Assembly (NCBI RefSeq): GCF_008329535.1
Contig: NZ_NPKR01000004.1
Coordinates: 372,001-436,000, forward strand
Length of the DNA stretch: 64,000 bases
Direction of reading: 5' to 3'
DNA from: Mycolicibacterium sp. P1-18
Lineage (GTDB): Bacteria > Actinomycetota > Actinomycetes > Mycobacteriales > Mycobacteriaceae
Of the stretch, positions 33,654 through 41,625 are shown piece after piece. The translations under genes were made by a program, and so were the position numbers. The notes beneath the pieces were generated by a model, which was not told where the DNA came from, searched no databases, and saw nothing but the letters and a program-made list of their open reading frames with translations. The first letter of the stretch is position 1, and the number at the start of each line of letters is the position of its first letter.

Positions 33654-34145
33654 ATGACCGCCGTTCGAAGTTCCCTTCGTTTCCGTGCCGCTGCAGGTAT
33701 TGCCGCCGCGTTCGCGGTAGGCACGCTCACCGTGGCGTGCGGCGACAGCGGTAGTGGATCCGACTCCAGCACGTCGAGCACCTCCAGCAGCACGGAGACG
33801 ACGACCACGACCACCATGACCACGGCACCGTCCGAGTCGACGATGGCTCCGGCTCCCTCGGGCACCGAGTCCGGCGCACCCGGTGCGGGCGCGGGTGAAG
33901 GTGGCGCCTCGGCCACCGTCCCGGGCGCCGGTGCAGGTGCAGGCCCCGGCGGAGCGTCGGCCAGCGTGCCCGGCGGCGACACCGGTGCGGGCGCCGGACC
34001 GGGCGGGGCCTCGGCCACCGTGCCCGGCGGCGGCGCAGGTGCGGGCCCCGGCGGAGCGTCGGCAGGCGTTCCGGGAGCGGGCGCGGGCGCGGGCCCCGGT
34101 GGCGCCTCGGCGTGCGCCGGCGGTGTGTGCGTCGGCACCGGATAG
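33654..34145 (+). CDS. Putative lipoprotein with Gly/Ala/Pro repeats
   Basis: The 163-residue product has a lipoprotein signal (AAFAVGTLTVAC, Cys about 29), then a Ser/Thr run (about 32-60), then five imperfect repeats of 14-18 residues built on AGAGPGGASATVPG (about 75-155), and ends with two Cys (ACAGGVCVGTG). It should be anchored on the outer face of the membrane with a flexible, low-complexity, possibly glycosylated Ser/Thr region. No catalytic motif is seen. A strong hairpin lies just after it. Confidence 0.75.
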   Translation: MTAVRSSLRFRAAAGIAAAFAVGTLTVACGDSGSGSDSSTSSTSSSTETTTTTTMTTAPSESTMAPAPSGTESGAPGAGAGEGGASATVPGAGAGAGPGGASASVPGGDTGAGAGPGGASATVPGGGAGAGPGGASAGVPGAGAGAGPGGASACAGGVCVGTG

Positions 34146-34166
34146 ATCCGTATCGCAGCACGACCC

Positions 34167-34204
34167 AGCGGGGCTCGACGCCGGCAACGGCGTCGAGCCC
34201 CGCT
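34167..34204 (+). terminator. Perfect 16-bp hairpin terminator
   Basis: AGCGGGGCTCGACGCC (34167-34182) pairs perfectly with 34189-34204 around the loop GGCAAC. It lies 22 nt after the repeat lipoprotein stop and 26 nt before the next start. No T-run follows, as in many mycobacterial terminators. Confidence 0.75.
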
Positions 34205-34229
34205 CGGCGTCTGGAGGTAGAAAGGCGTC

Positions 34230-35159
34230 ATGCGCAAGCGGACTGGACGCGCCAAGTGCGGAAACCCGGACCACCCGGTCGAGCTGTACTACGAAGACCT
34301 CGGCAACCGCGCCGACCCGGCGGTTCTGCTGATCATGGGCGTCGGCGCGCAGCTGCCGATGTGGCCGGACGGTCTCTGCAAGCTGCTGGTCAAGCGCGGC
34401 TACCGGGTCATCAGGTACGACCATCGCGACGTCGGGCTGTCGACGAAGATGAGCGGCCAGCGCGCCGAGGGGTCGGTGCTCCCCCGCATCGGGCGCTACC
34501 TGCTGGGACGGCCCAGCCCGGTGCCCTACACGTTGGTCGACATGGCGCAGGACGCCGTGGGACTGCTCGACCACCTTCGCGTGGAGAGTGCGCACGTCGT
34601 CGGGGCGTCGATGGGCGGCATGATCGCGCAGATCCTCGCCGGCACCCATCCCGAGCGCGTCGCGTCGCTGGCGCTGTTGATGACCAGTTCGGGCAAGCCG
34701 CTCTCGGCCCTGCCGTCGTGGCGGGTGATCCGGCTGGCGCTGAACCCGCCGGGGGCGGACGCGCCGCGGGCCGCCAAGGTCGCCGTCGAGATGCACAACA
34801 TCGCGGTGATCAACGGCCCCAACTTCCTGCCGACCGAGGATCAGTTGCGCCACCGCGTCGAGACGCTGACCGCCCGCAGCGACTACAAGCAGGGCGGCCT
34901 GCGGCAGTTCGACGCCATCCTCGGCACCGGCAGCCTGCTGCGCTACACCCGCCGCATCACCGCGCCGACCGTCGTGGTGCACGGGTCACACGATCCGATG
35001 ATGCGAATTCGCAACGGCCGCAACCTGGCTCGGCTCATCGACGGTGCGCGGTTCGTGGTCGTCGACGGCATGGGCCACGACCTGCCCGCGCCCGTCTGGC
35101 GGCCCGTGGTCGACGCGCTGGTCGAGAACGCTAGCTCGCTCCGTACCGCGCTGCCTTGA
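34230..35159 (+). CDS. Alpha/beta hydrolase (LipG-like paralogue)
   Basis: The 309-residue alpha/beta hydrolase has the nucleophile elbow GASMGG (Ser about 128), an acid Asp in VVHGSHDPM and a His in DGMGHDLP. LLIMGVGAQ and RVIRYDHRDVGLSTK are shared almost exactly with the LipG-like gene at 38546, so the two are paralogues. No signal peptide is seen. An esterase or lipase role is likely. The end overlaps the convergent small exported-protein gene by 29 nt. Confidence 0.88.
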   Translation: MRKRTGRAKCGNPDHPVELYYEDLGNRADPAVLLIMGVGAQLPMWPDGLCKLLVKRGYRVIRYDHRDVGLSTKMSGQRAEGSVLPRIGRYLLGRPSPVPYTLVDMAQDAVGLLDHLRVESAHVVGASMGGMIAQILAGTHPERVASLALLMTSSGKPLSALPSWRVIRLALNPPGADAPRAAKVAVEMHNIAVINGPNFLPTEDQLRHRVETLTARSDYKQGGLRQFDAILGTGSLLRYTRRITAPTVVVHGSHDPMMRIRNGRNLARLIDGARFVVVDGMGHDLPAPVWRPVVDALVENASSLRTALP

Positions 35160-35376
35160 CCACGGGCGCAGCCTTCGCGGGCATGTCCTTGGCGGGCGTG
35201 GTGATCGTCGTGGTCTCGCCCACCACCATCGGCGCCGGCGGCGTGCCCATGTCGGCGCGCGCATCGGGTGCGCCGCTGCCCATCACGCCGACGAGGCCCA
35301 TCGCCACGACGGCGAGCCCGCCGGCCACTGCTGCCGCGGCCTTGACGCGCATTCCACGAGCTTGGTTGAGAGCCAT
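35131..35376 (-). CDS. Small exported protein with N-terminal signal
   Basis: From ATG 35376 the product has 81 residues: a basic start (MALNQARGMRVK), a hydrophobic core (AAAAVAGGLAVVAMGLVGVM), a likely cleavage after ARA, and a mature part with Pro/Thr (MGTPPAPMVVGETTTITTPA) and a Lys/Ala tail. AAGGGGA lies about 10 nt upstream. Longer upstream frames lack hydrophobic character and are rejected. Such small exported proteins are frequent in mycobacteria; function is unknown. It overlaps the alpha/beta hydrolase by 29 nt. Confidence 0.7.
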   Translation of the reverse strand: MALNQARGMRVKAAAAVAGGLAVVAMGLVGVMGSGAPDARADMGTPPAPMVVGETTTITTPAKDMPAKAAPVVKAARYGAS

Positions 35377-35717
35377 GTAGATCGAATCCCCTTGCCGTTC
35401 TTCGCCGTCCAACCTCGCCGGTTGGTTGCACTCCGTTGAGTGGTTGCTGGGAGTCTGTAGTGCCGGTGAGGTGTTCGGCCGTGTTCTCAAGGAACCCCGG
35501 CGCAGATCGGCAGGTTGTTGCCAGCGACCGTGGTCGCCGGTTTTGGCCGACCTCGGCGGCTCGGCGCGGCGCGAGCACCCGTCCGAAACGTTGCCAAGAT
35601 CGTCGCGAATCGCCTCTGGCGTCAGTTGCGACACACCGTGAGCTTCGCTTTTCGAATTGATTACCGCAGCCCGCCCTGACATCCTGATCTTCACTGATCG
35701 GGGGGTCGGCAAATCAC
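35377..35717. other. 341-nt divergent intergenic region
   Basis: The region lies between the divergent starts at 35376 and 35718. No gene, RNA gene or clear operator is recognised. It holds promoters for both genes and an AT-richer patch near 35645-35665 (TTTTCGAATTGATTA). Confidence 0.5.
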
Positions 35718-36068
35718 ATGGGCAGGCATCGTCAGGCCGAGGACACGGCCGAACCGGAAGCACCCGCGCACAGCGCGCACATGAACCGTCTCGTTGAAGC
35801 CCAGGCCGAACTGGAACGCGCAAGGCTCCCACCTGAGAAGCAGTCCAGGCGGCACCGCAAGCGCGCCGCGGCCGAACTCGAGGCCGCCACCCTCGCCGTG
35901 CAGGCCGCGGCCGAGGCCGCCCACGACGCCGGGGCCACCTGGACCGAGATCGGCGACGTCCTGGGCATCAACCGGGCGACGCCGGCACCCCGCGCACCGC
36001 ACCTGGGCCGGCTGGTGATGTTGCATCCCGAGGCGGACGCCGACGATCCCGAGGCGCAAGCGAACTAG
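35718..36068 (+). CDS. Small coiled-coil protein with HTH-like segment
   Basis: The 116-residue protein begins basic and acidic, then has a long Ala/Glu/Arg helix (about 25-75; RLVEAQAELERARL, AAELEAATLAVQAAAEAAHDA) followed by GATWTEIGDVLGIN (about 78-91), which matches the HTH seen in mycobacterial proteins of the AGATWAEIG type. The expected recognition helix is replaced by ATPAPRAPHLGRL, so the end may be frameshifted or divergent. A DNA-binding role is possible. Confidence 0.55.
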   Translation: MGRHRQAEDTAEPEAPAHSAHMNRLVEAQAELERARLPPEKQSRRHRKRAAAELEAATLAVQAAAEAAHDAGATWTEIGDVLGINRATPAPRAPHLGRLVMLHPEADADDPEAQAN

Positions 36069-36084
36069 ATCCACGGAAGCGTCG

Positions 36085-36111
36085 CGTAGTCTGACAACAG
36101 ACGTAGTCAGA
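36085..36111. promoter_or_regulatory. Operator-like repeats before the MpaB-family gene
   Basis: GTCTG-acaa-CAGAC (36089-36102) is a perfect dyad inside a direct repeat of CGTAGTC (36085-36091 and 36102-36108, 17 bp apart). It lies 17-40 nt before the start at 36128. Symmetry resembles TetR-type sites; no TetR gene is adjacent. Confidence 0.5.
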
Positions 36112-36127
36112 ACCGCGAGGGGCCGCC

Positions 36128-37117
36128 ATGTTCATACCGCATCACATCGTCGAGCAGCAGATCCAGAAGAAGTTCGACGACGGTGTTCGCAAGCACTTCT
36201 TCCGCGGGTTGGACTTCGCCGGCCCGGTCGGCGACCCGGGATGGTTCGGCCCGGGCAGCGCGGTGTGGCACGTGCACTCGCACATGCCGTCGCTGATCTT
36301 CGGGCTGCAATGTGCGGCGTACCTGGAGCGGCTCGACCCGTCGATCTACTGGATGGGCGTGCACCACTCCCGGTTGGTCAAGCGCGACGAGTCGAGCACC
36401 GCTCCCCCGCGCCTGGACCCGGCGGGGTTGTCGGTGCGGCTGGGGCATTCGATTGCGTTCTTCATCGGCACCGCTTACGGCTCCACCGCCACCGCCGAGC
36501 GCCTGGCGCAAACCGTGCGGGCGATGCACCACACCATCAAGGGCGTACGGCCCGACGGCGCCACCTACGACGCCGACGACCCCGACTGGCTGCGGTGGAA
36601 CTACGCCACCGTCGTGTGGGGCCTGGCCACCGCCCACGAGCGGTACCACCCGAACCCGTTGCGCGGCAGGAAGCTTGACGGTTACTACGGAGAGTTCGTC
36701 AGGGTCGGCCACGCGCTGGGCGGCACCGACCTCCCGGCGACCAAGGCCGAAACCCTGGAGTGCCTCGAGTCCTACTTGCCGCGGCTGGCCCTCACGCACG
36801 GCGCGGCGATGGCCACTGGATCAAACCTGCCCCTGCCGCAGAGCGCCATCGACTGGGCCATCCGCGACACCATGCCCAAGTGGGCCCGGCAGCTCATCCA
36901 GCATCGGTCCCCCAACGTCGTCGAACTGGCCGCCCGCCGCGCCACGGTCTGGTCGGTGCTCAACGGACTGCACGCCGCGGCGGGCCCGTTCCCCGAGTTC
37001 GAACAGGCCAAGGCCAGAGTGGCCGACGGCACCACCGTCGCGCACACGTTGCCCACCCACGTGCCCGGCACCGACCCCGTGCGCAGCCGTGACGAGGTCG
37101 AACACAGCTTCGCCTGA
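36128..37117 (+). CDS. Oxygenase MpaB family (DUF2236) protein
   Basis: The 329-residue protein has the DUF2236 core: GDPGWFGPGSAVWHVHSHMPSL near the N-terminus, MGVHHSRLVKR, IAFFIGTAYGSTATAERLAQTVRAMH and YDADDPDWLRWNYATVVWGLATAHERY, read in parts. The family includes MpaB and latex-clearing b-type-heme proteins, where a conserved His ligates heme. It probably acts as a heme-dependent oxygenase, substrate unknown. It is preceded by an operator-like dyad and followed after 82 nt by the ABC1 kinase gene. Confidence 0.85.
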   Translation: MFIPHHIVEQQIQKKFDDGVRKHFFRGLDFAGPVGDPGWFGPGSAVWHVHSHMPSLIFGLQCAAYLERLDPSIYWMGVHHSRLVKRDESSTAPPRLDPAGLSVRLGHSIAFFIGTAYGSTATAERLAQTVRAMHHTIKGVRPDGATYDADDPDWLRWNYATVVWGLATAHERYHPNPLRGRKLDGYYGEFVRVGHALGGTDLPATKAETLECLESYLPRLALTHGAAMATGSNLPLPQSAIDWAIRDTMPKWARQLIQHRSPNVVELAARRATVWSVLNGLHAAAGPFPEFEQAKARVADGTTVAHTLPTHVPGTDPVRSRDEVEHSFA

Positions 37118-37199
37118 CCCCGGACGCGCGGCCACCGGCGCTGTGACGCTCACCACACGACATTTCCGCCCACCGGGGCACCTTTGAGAGACTGCAGTT

Positions 37200-38546
37200 A
37201 TGACAACCACCAAGCACCGCGAGGTAGCCCGGCTGGATCGGGTTCCGTTGCCAGTCGAAGCCGCCCGCGTCGGAGTGACGGGATGGCAGATCGCCCGCAC
37301 CGGAGCGCGGGTCGTCAGCAAGCTCGCCGGCCGCGGCACCCTGCAGCAGAAGATCGTCAAGCAGATCCCGCAGACGTTCGCCGACCTCGGCCCCACCTAC
37401 GTGAAGTTCGGCCAGATCATCGCCTCCAGCCCGGGCGCCTTCGGCGAGCCGATGAGCCGCGAGTTCCGCACCCTGCTCGACCGGGTGCCACCGGCCAACG
37501 CCGAGCAGGTCCACCGGTTGTTCAAGGAAGAACTGGGCGACGACCCCGCCAACCTGTTCAAGAGCTTCGACGAGAAGCCGTTCGCGTCGGCGTCGATCGC
37601 TCAGGTGCACTACGCGACGCTGCACTCCGGCGAAGAGGTCGTGGTCAAGATCCAGCGGCCGGGCATCCGCCGACGGGTGGCGGCCGATCTGCAGATCCTC
37701 AAGCGCGGCGCGCAACTGGTCGAGCTCGCCAAGCTGGGCCGGCGGCTCTCCGCGCAGGACGTGGTCGCCGACTTCGCCGACAACCTGGCCGAGGAGCTCG
37801 ACTTCCGGCTCGAGGCACAGTCGATGGACGCCTGGGTGGCGCACATGCACGCGTCGCCGCTGGGCAAGAACATCCGTGTGCCGCAGGTGTATTGGGATCT
37901 CACCAGCGAGCGCGTGCTGACGATGGAACGCATTCAGGGCGTCCGCATCGACGACGTGGCCGCCATCCGCAAGGCCGGCTTCGACGGCACCGACCTGGTG
38001 AAGGCCTTGCTGTTCAGCGTCTTCGAGGGCGGCCTGCGACACGGCTTGTTCCACGGCGATCTGCATGCGGGCAACCTGTACGTCGACCCCGACGGCAAGA
38101 TCGTGTTCTTCGACTTCGGCATCATGGGCCGCATCGACCCGCGCACCCGCTGGCTGCTGCGGGAACTGGTGTACGCGTTGCTGGTCAAGAAGGACCACGC
38201 CGCCGCGGGCAAGATCGTGGTGCTGATGGGCGCGGTCGGCAACGTCAAGCCCGACGGCGACGCCGCGAAGGACCTCGAGGCCTTTGCCACTCCGCTCACC
38301 ATGACCTCGCTGGGCGACCTGTCCTACGCCGAGATCGGCAAGCAGCTCTCGACGCTCGCCGAGGCCTACGACGTGAAGCTGCCGCGCGAGCTGGTCCTGA
38401 TCGGCAAGCAGTTCCTCTACGTGGAGCGCTACATGAAGCTGCTGGCACCCAAGTGGCAGATGATGAGCGACCCGCAGCTGACGGGGTACTTCGCCAACTT
38501 CATGGTGGAAGTGTCCCGCGAGCACTCCGACGAATTGGACGCCTAG
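37200..38546 (+). CDS. ABC1/UbiB-family atypical kinase
   Basis: The 448-residue protein has the ABC1 signature: KxGQ-like YVKFGQIIAS, the Ala-rich ATP loop replacement FASASIAQVH, VVVKIQRPGI with the catalytic-type Lys, LFHGDLHAGNLYV and FFDFGIMG (the DFG equivalent). UbiB-type proteins support lipid or quinone metabolism at the membrane. M. tuberculosis Rv0647c lies beside lipG and mmaA1-4, as here. The stop overlaps the lipG-like start by one base (TAGTG), showing an operon. Confidence 0.93.
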   Translation: MTTTKHREVARLDRVPLPVEAARVGVTGWQIARTGARVVSKLAGRGTLQQKIVKQIPQTFADLGPTYVKFGQIIASSPGAFGEPMSREFRTLLDRVPPANAEQVHRLFKEELGDDPANLFKSFDEKPFASASIAQVHYATLHSGEEVVVKIQRPGIRRRVAADLQILKRGAQLVELAKLGRRLSAQDVVADFADNLAEELDFRLEAQSMDAWVAHMHASPLGKNIRVPQVYWDLTSERVLTMERIQGVRIDDVAAIRKAGFDGTDLVKALLFSVFEGGLRHGLFHGDLHAGNLYVDPDGKIVFFDFGIMGRIDPRTRWLLRELVYALLVKKDHAAAGKIVVLMGAVGNVKPDGDAAKDLEAFATPLTMTSLGDLSYAEIGKQLSTLAEAYDVKLPRELVLIGKQFLYVERYMKLLAPKWQMMSDPQLTGYFANFMVEVSREHSDELDA

Positions 38547-39448
38547 TGGACATCCGGTCAGGCACGGCCAAGTCGGGCGACCTCGACATCTTCTACGAGG
38601 ACATGGGCGACCCGAACGATCCGGCCGTCCTGCTGATCATGGGGTTGGGCGCGCAGATGGTGTTCTGGCGCACCGGTTTCTGCGAGCGCCTGGTCGACCA
38701 GGGCCTGCGCGTCATCCGCTACGACAACCGCGACGTCGGCCTGTCGAGCAAGGTCGAGGGCGGCCACACCGGGGCGAAGCTGCTGCCCCGGATGGCGCGG
38801 TCCCAGCTCGGTCTGCGCAACCCGGCGGTCTACACCCTGGAGAACATGGCCGACGACGCCGCCGCGCTGCTCGACCATCTGCACGTCGAGAAGGCGCACG
38901 TCGTCGGCGCGTCGATGGGCGGGATGATCGCGCAGATCTTCGCCGCGCGGTATCAGCAGCGCACCAAGACGCTGGCCATCTTCTTCTCGAGCAACAACCA
39001 GGCGATGCTGCCCCCACCCGGCCCGAGGCAATTGCGGGCCGTGACGACGCGACCCAAGGACACCTCCCGCGACGGCGTCATCGCCAACACGGTGGCGGTC
39101 AGCAAGATCATCGGCAGCCCGGGCTATCCCGTGTCCGACGAGCAACTGCGGGCCCAGGCCGTCGAGAGCTACGACCGCTCGTACTACCCGGTGGGCGTGG
39201 CACGGCAGTTCAGCGCCATCCTCGGCAGCGGCAGCCTGCTGCGCTACGACAAGCAGATCACCGCGCCGACGGTCGTCATCCACGGCCGGGCCGACAAGCT
39301 GATGCGGCCGTCCGGCGGCCGCGCGATCGCCAAGGCGATCCGCCGCTCCCGGCTGGTGTTGTTCGACGGCATGGCACACGACCTGCCCGAACCCCTGTGG
39401 GACGACATCGTCGGGGAACTGAAGACCACGTTCGCCGAAGTGCCCTGA
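38546..39448 (+). CDS. lipG: LipG-like alpha/beta hydrolase
   Basis: From GTG 38546 the protein has 300 residues. LLIMGLGAQ, RVIRYDNRDVGLSSK, the elbow GASMGGMIAQIF (Ser about 117), VIHGRADKLM (Asp) and DGMAHDLPEP (His) give a complete hydrolase triad. M. tuberculosis LipG occupies the same place between the ABC1 gene and the mmaA genes and is linked to phospholipid or mycolate metabolism. Longer upstream frames run antisense-like through the kinase gene and are rejected. A paralogue is at 34230. Confidence 0.85.
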   Translation: MDIRSGTAKSGDLDIFYEDMGDPNDPAVLLIMGLGAQMVFWRTGFCERLVDQGLRVIRYDNRDVGLSSKVEGGHTGAKLLPRMARSQLGLRNPAVYTLENMADDAAALLDHLHVEKAHVVGASMGGMIAQIFAARYQQRTKTLAIFFSSNNQAMLPPPGPRQLRAVTTRPKDTSRDGVIANTVAVSKIIGSPGYPVSDEQLRAQAVESYDRSYYPVGVARQFSAILGSGSLLRYDKQITAPTVVIHGRADKLMRPSGGRAIAKAIRRSRLVLFDGMAHDLPEPLWDDIVGELKTTFAEVP

Positions 39449-39601
39449 CCACGGGGCAAACGACGTTCCGAGGGGCAGTCGTTCGATTCGGCTGGCCCGA
39501 AGGGGTCGGCGTAGAGTGCCCTGTGGACCGCATCGGCCGGCTCGGTGCGTCATGGGCGACGGTTCCGAGTCACTGATCAGCCAAGAGAGGCATTTTTCAC
39601 C

Positions 39602-40480
39602 ATGTCGACTACCCGCAAGAAGGGTGGCCTCAAGCCGCACTTCGAGGACGTCCAGGCCCACTACGACCTGTCGGACGAATTCTTCAGTCTCTTCCTCGAC
39701 CCCACTCAGACGTACAGCTGCGCGTACTTCGAGCGCGACGACATGACGCTGGAGGAAGCACAGCTCGCCAAGGTCGACCTGGCGCTGGGCAAGCTGGGTC
39801 TGAAGCCGGGCATGACGCTGCTCGACGTCGGCTGCGGCTGGGGTTCGACCATGCTGCGCGCCATCGAGAAGTACGACGTCAACGTCGTCGGCCTCACCCT
39901 CAGCGAGAACCAGAAGGCGCACGTCGAAAGTGTCTTCGCGACGCACGACAGCCCGCGGACCAAGCGGGTGCTGCTGCAGGGCTGGGAGCAGTTCGACGAG
40001 CCCGTCGACCGCATCGTGTCGATCGGTGCGTTCGAGCACTTCGGCAAGGACCGCTGGGACGACTTCTTCACGATGGCCCACAAGGCGCTGCCCGACGACG
40101 GCGTGATGCTGCTGCACACCATCACCGCGCTCACGCTGCCGCAGATGACGGCCGCCGGACTGCCGCTGACCATCGGCATCGCGAAGTTCGTGAAGTTCAT
40201 CCTCACCGAGATCTTCCCGGGCGGTTACCTGCCGACCACCGAGATGGCGCAGGAGTACGCCACGCGGGGCGGCTTCAACCTCACCCGCACGCAGTCGCTG
40301 CAGAAGCACTACGCGCGGACGCTGGACACGTGGTCAGCGGCGCTCGAGGCCCACAAGGACGAGGCCATCGCCATCCAGTCCCAAGAGGTCTACGACCGCT
40401 ACATGCACTACCTCACCGGTTGCGCGAAGGGTTTCCACGAGGGGTACATCGACGTCTGCCAGTTCACGCTGGAGAAGTAG
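39602..40480 (+). CDS. Mycolic-acid methyltransferase (cyclopropane synthase type)
   Basis: The 292-residue SAM-dependent enzyme has the cyclopropane-synthase pattern: [29 protein letters not shown], the SAM loop LLDVGCGWGSTML, GLTLSENQ, IGAFEHFG and TEIFPGGYLPT. The ending YDRYMHYLTGCAKGFHEGYI resembles CmaA/MmaA1-type proteins. It modifies the double bond of meromycolate chains, installing a cyclopropane or methyl branch. ATG 39602 is preceded by AGAGAGG. It is downstream of lipG and upstream of an mmaA4-like gene. Exact position on the chain and product cannot be told from sequence. Confidence 0.93.
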   Translation: MSTTRKKGGLKPHFEDVQAHYDLSDEFFSLFLDPTQTYSCAYFERDDMTLEEAQLAKVDLALGKLGLKPGMTLLDVGCGWGSTMLRAIEKYDVNVVGLTLSENQKAHVESVFATHDSPRTKRVLLQGWEQFDEPVDRIVSIGAFEHFGKDRWDDFFTMAHKALPDDGVMLLHTITALTLPQMTAAGLPLTIGIAKFVKFILTEIFPGGYLPTTEMAQEYATRGGFNLTRTQSLQKHYARTLDTWSAALEAHKDEAIAIQSQEVYDRYMHYLTGCAKGFHEGYIDVCQFTLEK

Positions 40481-40482
40481 AC

Positions 40483-40520
40483 CTCCACGTCGCCCGGCGA
40501 TGTGGAGTGCGTCGCCGGGC
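40483..40520 (+). other. Interleaved stems between the two mycolate methyltransferase genes
   Basis: CTCCAC (40483-40488) can pair with GTGGAG (40502-40507), and GCCCGGCGA (40492-40500) with TCGCCGGGC (40512-40520). The two stems interleave, so they form either alternative hairpins or a pseudoknot, starting 2 nt after the stop codon. A processing site, attenuator or weak terminator is possible. Confidence 0.45.
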
Positions 40521-40662
40521 AACCGATACTCTGTAGCGCCTGAGGGGCGAGTTTGCGCGTTACGGCCCCCATCCGCGGGTAGGGTCCGTCACAACGAGAC
40601 CCCGAGACGACACATATCTGCGCGCCCGCTGCAGTGAATCAAGAAAGGCCCAGCAGATCACC

Positions 40663-41559
40663 ATGGCTGACAACACCGGCATCAAGGACATGACGCCTCA
40701 CTTCGAGGACATCCAGGCTCACTACGACTTGTCGGACGACTTCTTCGGCGTGTTCCAGGACCCGACGCGCAAGTACAGCTGCGCGTACTTCACCGGGCCC
40801 ACGATGTCCCTCTCCGAGGCGCAGATCGCGAACGTCGACCAGCACCTCGACAAGCTGGACCTCAAGCCCGGCATGACGTTGCTCGAGGTCGGCTGCGGCT
40901 GGGGCCTGACCCTGCTGCGCGCGATGCAGAAGTACGACGTCAACGTCATCGGCCTGACGCTGAGCAAGAACCAGCAGGCCTACTGCCAGCAGCTGCTGAG
41001 CGGGGTCGACACCGACCGCAAGTTCGACGTGCGGCTGGAGGGCTGGGAGCAGTTCGGCAGCTCGGTGGACCGCATCGTGTCGATCGAGGCCTTCGAGCAC
41101 TTCGGCTTCGAGCGCTACGACGACTTCTTCAAGATGTGCTACGACGTCATGCCCGACGACGGCCGGATGACGATCCAGAGCAGCGTGGCCTACCACCCCG
41201 ACAACCTGCAGGCCCGCGGCCGCAAGCTGACCTTCGAGATGGCACGGTTCATCAAGTTCATGGTCACCGAGATCTTCCCCGGCGGGCGTCTGCCCAGCAC
41301 GGAGATGATGGTCGAGCGCGGCGAGAAGGCCGGCTTCACGGTGCCCGAGGCGGAGTCGCTGCGCAACCACTACATCAAGACCCTCGGCATCTGGGCCGCC
41401 GCCTTGGAGAACCACAAGGACGAGGCCATCGCCGCGGCCGGCGTCGAGAACTACGACCGCTACATGAGGTACTTGACCGGCTGCCAGTACTACTTCGTCG
41501 ACGAGTCGATCGACGTCAGCCTGGTCACCTACCTGAAGCCTGGCGCCGTCACCGCCTAA
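40663..41559 (+). CDS. mmaA4: Hydroxymycolate-type mycolic-acid methyltransferase (MmaA4-like)
   Basis: The 298-residue protein shares long stretches with MmaA4: [91 protein letters not shown] and the end SLVTYLKPG. MmaA4 adds the methyl-branched hydroxyl group that leads to keto- and methoxy-mycolates. Its presence suggests that the organism makes oxygenated mycolates. A 182-nt spacer separates it from the previous methyltransferase, and a strong terminator follows at 41575-41609. Confidence 0.9.
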   Translation: MADNTGIKDMTPHFEDIQAHYDLSDDFFGVFQDPTRKYSCAYFTGPTMSLSEAQIANVDQHLDKLDLKPGMTLLEVGCGWGLTLLRAMQKYDVNVIGLTLSKNQQAYCQQLLSGVDTDRKFDVRLEGWEQFGSSVDRIVSIEAFEHFGFERYDDFFKMCYDVMPDDGRMTIQSSVAYHPDNLQARGRKLTFEMARFIKFMVTEIFPGGRLPSTEMMVERGEKAGFTVPEAESLRNHYIKTLGIWAAALENHKDEAIAAAGVENYDRYMRYLTGCQYYFVDESIDVSLVTYLKPGAVTA

Positions 41560-41574
41560 GGTCACCAAACGAGA

Positions 41575-41609
41575 AGAAGCCCGGCACTCCTTGCGAGTGC
41601 CGGGCTTCT
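41575..41609. terminator. Strong bidirectional hairpin after mmaA4
   Basis: AGAAGCCCGGCACTC (41575-41589) pairs perfectly with 41595-41609 around CTTGC. It lies between the plus-strand methyltransferase end (41559) and the minus-strand PE-PPE gene end (41626), so it can serve both. Confidence 0.9.
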
Positions 41610-41625
41610 CTCGTATCTGGTCCGA

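Noticed and set aside
37184-38545. N-terminal extension of the lipG-like gene through the kinase region
   Set aside because: The frame is open but is the shadow of the ABC1 kinase gene; the GTG at 38546 overlaps the kinase stop by one base and starts the conserved hydrolase sequence.
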